Assembly (NCBI GenBank): GCA_958421275.1
Contig: CATZLI010000013.1
Location: forward strand, 1 to 33,565
Direction of reading: 5' to 3'
DNA length: 33,565 nucleotides
Origin: an uncultured Collinsella sp.
GTDB taxonomy: Bacteria; Actinomycetota; Coriobacteriia; Coriobacteriales; Coriobacteriaceae
The position numbers were made by a program, and so were the translations under genes. The number at the start of each line of letters is the position of its first letter. Position 1 is the stretch's first letter. The notes below the pieces were generated by a model. It saw only the letters and a list, made by a program, of their open reading frames with translations. It was not told where the DNA came from and made no database searches. This document shows, in pieces, positions 31,492 to 33,565 of this stretch.

Positions 31492-32519
31492 GAAATAGGC
31501 TTGTAAGGGGTGCGGCTATATATGCGGATGAGACGGTAATTCGCCAGGCGCAGTACCGCCCGTTTGTCAAGCAGTTTGTGTATGCGAGTGCTGATATCGC
31601 CGACTACCCAGGACAACAGCTGGATTACTTTCCTATTGGAGAGAAAAATCTGTGCATTAGCATCGTCTTCGGCCCACGCGACTTTTCCTGCTTGGTTACG
31701 GATGTGATCCCTGACATTCAATTGTCATTTAACGGGCAGTGTTTCCCCCTTTACCGGTACGAGACAAAGCAGACCAAGAGGACGCTATTTGATAGTGGTT
31801 CTGCCGAAGAAGGGAAAACCCACGCTCGTCATGAAGCCATTGGTGATGAAGCGCTTAAGCTCTTCCGTGATGTTTATCCGCACGCGTTCCCGGAACGCTA
31901 CAAAAAGGATGGGGGCATCGAACTCAACAAGGCGGATATCTTCTTCTACGTTTATGGCATTCTGCATTCTCCCGAGTACCGCAAGCGCTTCGAGTCGAAT
32001 CTCAAGAAGGAGCTTCCGCGCATCCCGCTCGCCGCGGACTTTGCCAGGTTCTCGGAGGCGGGTCGAAAACTCGCCCATCTTCATCTCGATTACGAGACGA
32101 TTGACCCATGGGCATCGATCGTCGAGGACGGCGACTCGGCGAACCCCGGTCGTACGGTCAAGATGGCGTTCGGCAAGTGCAAGAAGGACGAGGAGCATCC
32201 CAAGGGCCAGGACATGACCGTCCTCAAGGTCGCCGAGAACATGACGCTGCGCGGCATCCCACTGGAGGCATACGAGTACGTCGTCAATGGGCGCTCGGCC
32301 ATCGGTTGGCTCATGGATCGCTATCAGGTCCGCAAGGACAAGGCCTCGGGCATCATCAACGATCCCAACGACTACAGCGACGATCCGCGCTATATCGTCG
32401 ATCTTGTCGAGCGCGTCGTGACTGTGTCGATGGAGACGATCGCTATCGTTAACGAGCTGCCCGCCTTGAACGAGAAGGCCCAACCTGCCGACTGGCCCGC
32501 CGCGTGGAAGGTGAAGTAA
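31488..32519 (+). CDS. Type ISP restriction-modification enzyme, C-terminal fragment in the -1 frame
   Basis: C-terminal target-recognition part of the same enzyme. It is open from the frame break and reads QYRPFVKQFVY, DVIPDIQLSF, CFPLYRY, then a helix-rich stretch with ALKLFRDVYP and FFYVYGILHSPEYRKRF, and ends with WLMDRYQVRKDKASGIINDPNDY. These are typical of Type ISP C-termini. The formal TTG at 31488 has no ribosome binding site, so independent translation is unlikely. It is either a fragment or the second half of a frameshifted protein. Confidence 0.85.
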   Translation: MRNRLVRGAAIYADETVIRQAQYRPFVKQFVYASADIADYPGQQLDYFPIGEKNLCISIVFGPRDFSCLVTDVIPDIQLSFNGQCFPLYRYETKQTKRTLFDSGSAEEGKTHARHEAIGDEALKLFRDVYPHAFPERYKKDGGIELNKADIFFYVYGILHSPEYRKRFESNLKKELPRIPLAADFARFSEAGRKLAHLHLDYETIDPWASIVEDGDSANPGRTVKMAFGKCKKDEEHPKGQDMTVLKVAENMTLRGIPLEAYEYVVNGRSAIGWLMDRYQVRKDKASGIINDPNDYSDDPRYIVDLVERVVTVSMETIAIVNELPALNEKAQPADWPAAWKVK

Positions 32520-32639
32520 CGGCTGAAGAGGATTCATGGTTTGTGGATGGCGACACAGCTTACTGGGATTGACGAACACCGCTCGATAGTGCGTCGCCGC
32601 AGAGCGGACAGTGCATTGCTTCAACGGAAGGAAGGTCGT

Positions 32640-32778
32640 ATGGCGAAAAAAGGGATATATCTTCTGGGACAGCGAGACGGCGAATCCCCAGCAAAGGATA
32701 TGCCAGGTCGCTTACATCCTCACGGATCTTGAGGGAAACTGCGTGGGCGACCCGGTTTGCCGGGGTTTGAGGTCATGA
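32640..32778 (+). pseudogene. Remnant of a DnaQ-like 3'-5' exonuclease
   Basis: A good ribosome binding site (GGAAGGAAGG) and ATG at 32640 begin MAKK. After an A6 tract (32646-32651) the recognisable sequence is in another frame: YIFWDSETANPQQRICQVAY, then ILTDLEGNCVGDPVC, ending at TGA 32776-32778. The D-x-E pair of DSE and the pattern that follows resemble the first exonuclease motif of the DnaQ superfamily. Only about 45 residues remain. It is the only content I can see in the 297-base spacer 32520-32816. Confidence 0.45.
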
Positions 32779-32816
32779 ACCGATTTGGCAAGGCGGAATA
32801 GAAGGGAAGGCTCGAT

Positions 32817-33524
32817 ATGGCCGTCAATTTGAAAACCGTAAAAGACACGGTGAATCTTGCGGCAGGGGTTTTGGCTGCCGCCGCCGGGGTTGTCGATGGG
32901 GCAAAGCAGCTCGGTTTCGATGTCGATGGAGCCGTGAAAAGCGCTGCCGACGGGGCAACCAACGGCGCACGTGTTGTTGCCGACGGCATCGGCAAGGGAT
33001 TTGGTGCTGCGGCGGAAGGCGTCGGCGCGGCAGCCGGCGCATTGGGGGATGCCACGAAGGCGTTCCAGGACTCAAGGGCCGCTGCGGAGGCTCGAAAGAA
33101 GATCGATGCCGCGAGGCAATCAATATTTGGAGGCGCGTCGACGGTGATGCCCCTGCACGAGTTCATCTGCCAGCAGGGCAAAGCCTCCGAGGCTGCGTTC
33201 AACGGCTACGATATGCCCGGCTGCTATCTCATCGCGACATACCGTAGGCATGACCACGATAAGAACTTCAGCGACTATCTCGGAATATACGTGGGGTCAA
33301 GTGAGCGTATGGCGGACGATATCGTGTCCATACCTACGCGATTGGGCGATCCGGATGTCTACGCTGACTACAAGTACCGGCAAAACATTTTGCTATTCGT
33401 GTATCCGTGCGAGCTGAAGGACGTCGACGAACGTCGTGGGCTCCTGCTGCGTTCGTTTGACGGCGAGAGGCTCTACAACGGCACTGGATTATCGGTCGAG
33501 AGGGCGGCGGATGAAGACCTATAA
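32817..33524 (+). CDS. Gly/Ala-rich protein with C-terminal GIY-YIG-like nuclease domain
   Basis: A 235-residue protein of two parts. Residues 5-100 are rich in Ala and Gly with repeated G-x3-G spacing (AAGVLAAAAGVVDGA, GFGAAAEGVGAAAGALGDA). They suggest amphipathic helices or a glycine-zipper membrane association. Residues 130-225 resemble a GIY-YIG domain: GCYLIA (Y137), IYVGSS (Y158), a possible catalytic Arg at R164, Glu at E205 in DERRGLLL, and Asn at N221 in LYNG. I am sure of neither the Arg nor activity. AGAAGGGAAGG precedes the ATG. Its stop overlaps the next gene by 14 bases, so they are probably co-translated. Defence role inferred from neighbours. Confidence 0.5.
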   Translation: MAVNLKTVKDTVNLAAGVLAAAAGVVDGAKQLGFDVDGAVKSAADGATNGARVVADGIGKGFGAAAEGVGAAAGALGDATKAFQDSRAAAEARKKIDAARQSIFGGASTVMPLHEFICQQGKASEAAFNGYDMPGCYLIATYRRHDHDKNFSDYLGIYVGSSERMADDIVSIPTRLGDPDVYADYKYRQNILLFVYPCELKDVDERRGLLLRSFDGERLYNGTGLSVERAADEDL

Positions 33525-33565
33525 CCTGGACACCATCAAGAAGGTCCCCTTGCGCGAGGTGTGGC
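33511..33565 (+). CDS. Start of a probable DUF4268-type protein (runs off the window)
   Basis: An ATG at 33511, preceded by GAGAGGGCGG, opens an 18-codon frame beginning MKTYNLDTIKKV and then PLREVW, unbroken to the window edge. The pattern (D/P)LREVW near the N-terminus is what I recall from DUF4268 and related restriction-endonuclease-like proteins. The visible part is too short for certainty. It overlaps the previous gene by 14 bases. Confidence 0.45.
   Translation, partial: MKTYNLDTIKKVPLREVW

Noticed and set aside
31470..31530. Downstream pseudoknot stimulating programmed frameshifting
   Set aside because: Only short, weak pairings are visible, so I do not claim programmed frameshifting as the favoured explanation.

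Overview
This window is chromosomal DNA from a high-GC member of the Coriobacteriia, most likely Collinsella or a close relative. That assignment is inferred from three things: protein style, gene neighbourhoods (NfnAB, fused FolP-FolK, fused ECF ATPase), and intergenic spacers full of GGGGACAG-type palindromes. It rests on recognition, not on a search.

Positions 1-27,108 are mostly housekeeping. In order they hold: a minus-strand membrane protein; the purine operon purF-purM-purN closed by a terminator; an orphan PTS EIIA; a membrane-anchored parvulin-type foldase; a YqeY-like protein; a polar amino-acid ABC transporter (ATPase, Tat-type lipoprotein, two permeases) followed by a cytidylate-kinase-like gene; and a minus-strand block of nfnA-nfnB, pth, prs and glmU. 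After these come an ECF vitamin/metal transporter (T, fused A-A', S), exoA, a sirtuin, a fused folP-folK gene with a degenerate biotin-ligase-like protein behind it, and coaX (minus strand). Purine synthesis, PRPP synthesis, folate synthesis and CoA synthesis are therefore close together.

At 27,286-27,362 lies an initiator tRNA-fMet with its own terminator. Beyond it the content changes to accessory, defence-type genes: a single-polypeptide Type ISP restriction-modification enzyme (nuclease, helicase and N6-adenine methyltransferase) whose frame is broken at an in-frame A7 tract; a decayed DnaQ-like exonuclease remnant broken at an A6 tract; a protein with a Gly/Ala-rich N-terminus and a C-terminal GIY-YIG-like domain; and the first 18 codons of a probable DUF4268-type protein that runs off the end. 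This looks like a defence island anchored at the tRNA gene.

The spacers are unusually structured. Three copies of one repeat are present, and two begin exactly at the TAA stop codon of the preceding gene (purF and pth). There are also several long inverted repeats: 20 bp at 5,322; 28 bp at 7,822; a roughly 105-nt hairpin at 15,182; a perfect 32 bp pair at 21,390; 30 bp at 21,653; 20 bp at 26,215. I saw no CRISPR array, rRNA, transposase, integrase or plasmid origin in the window.
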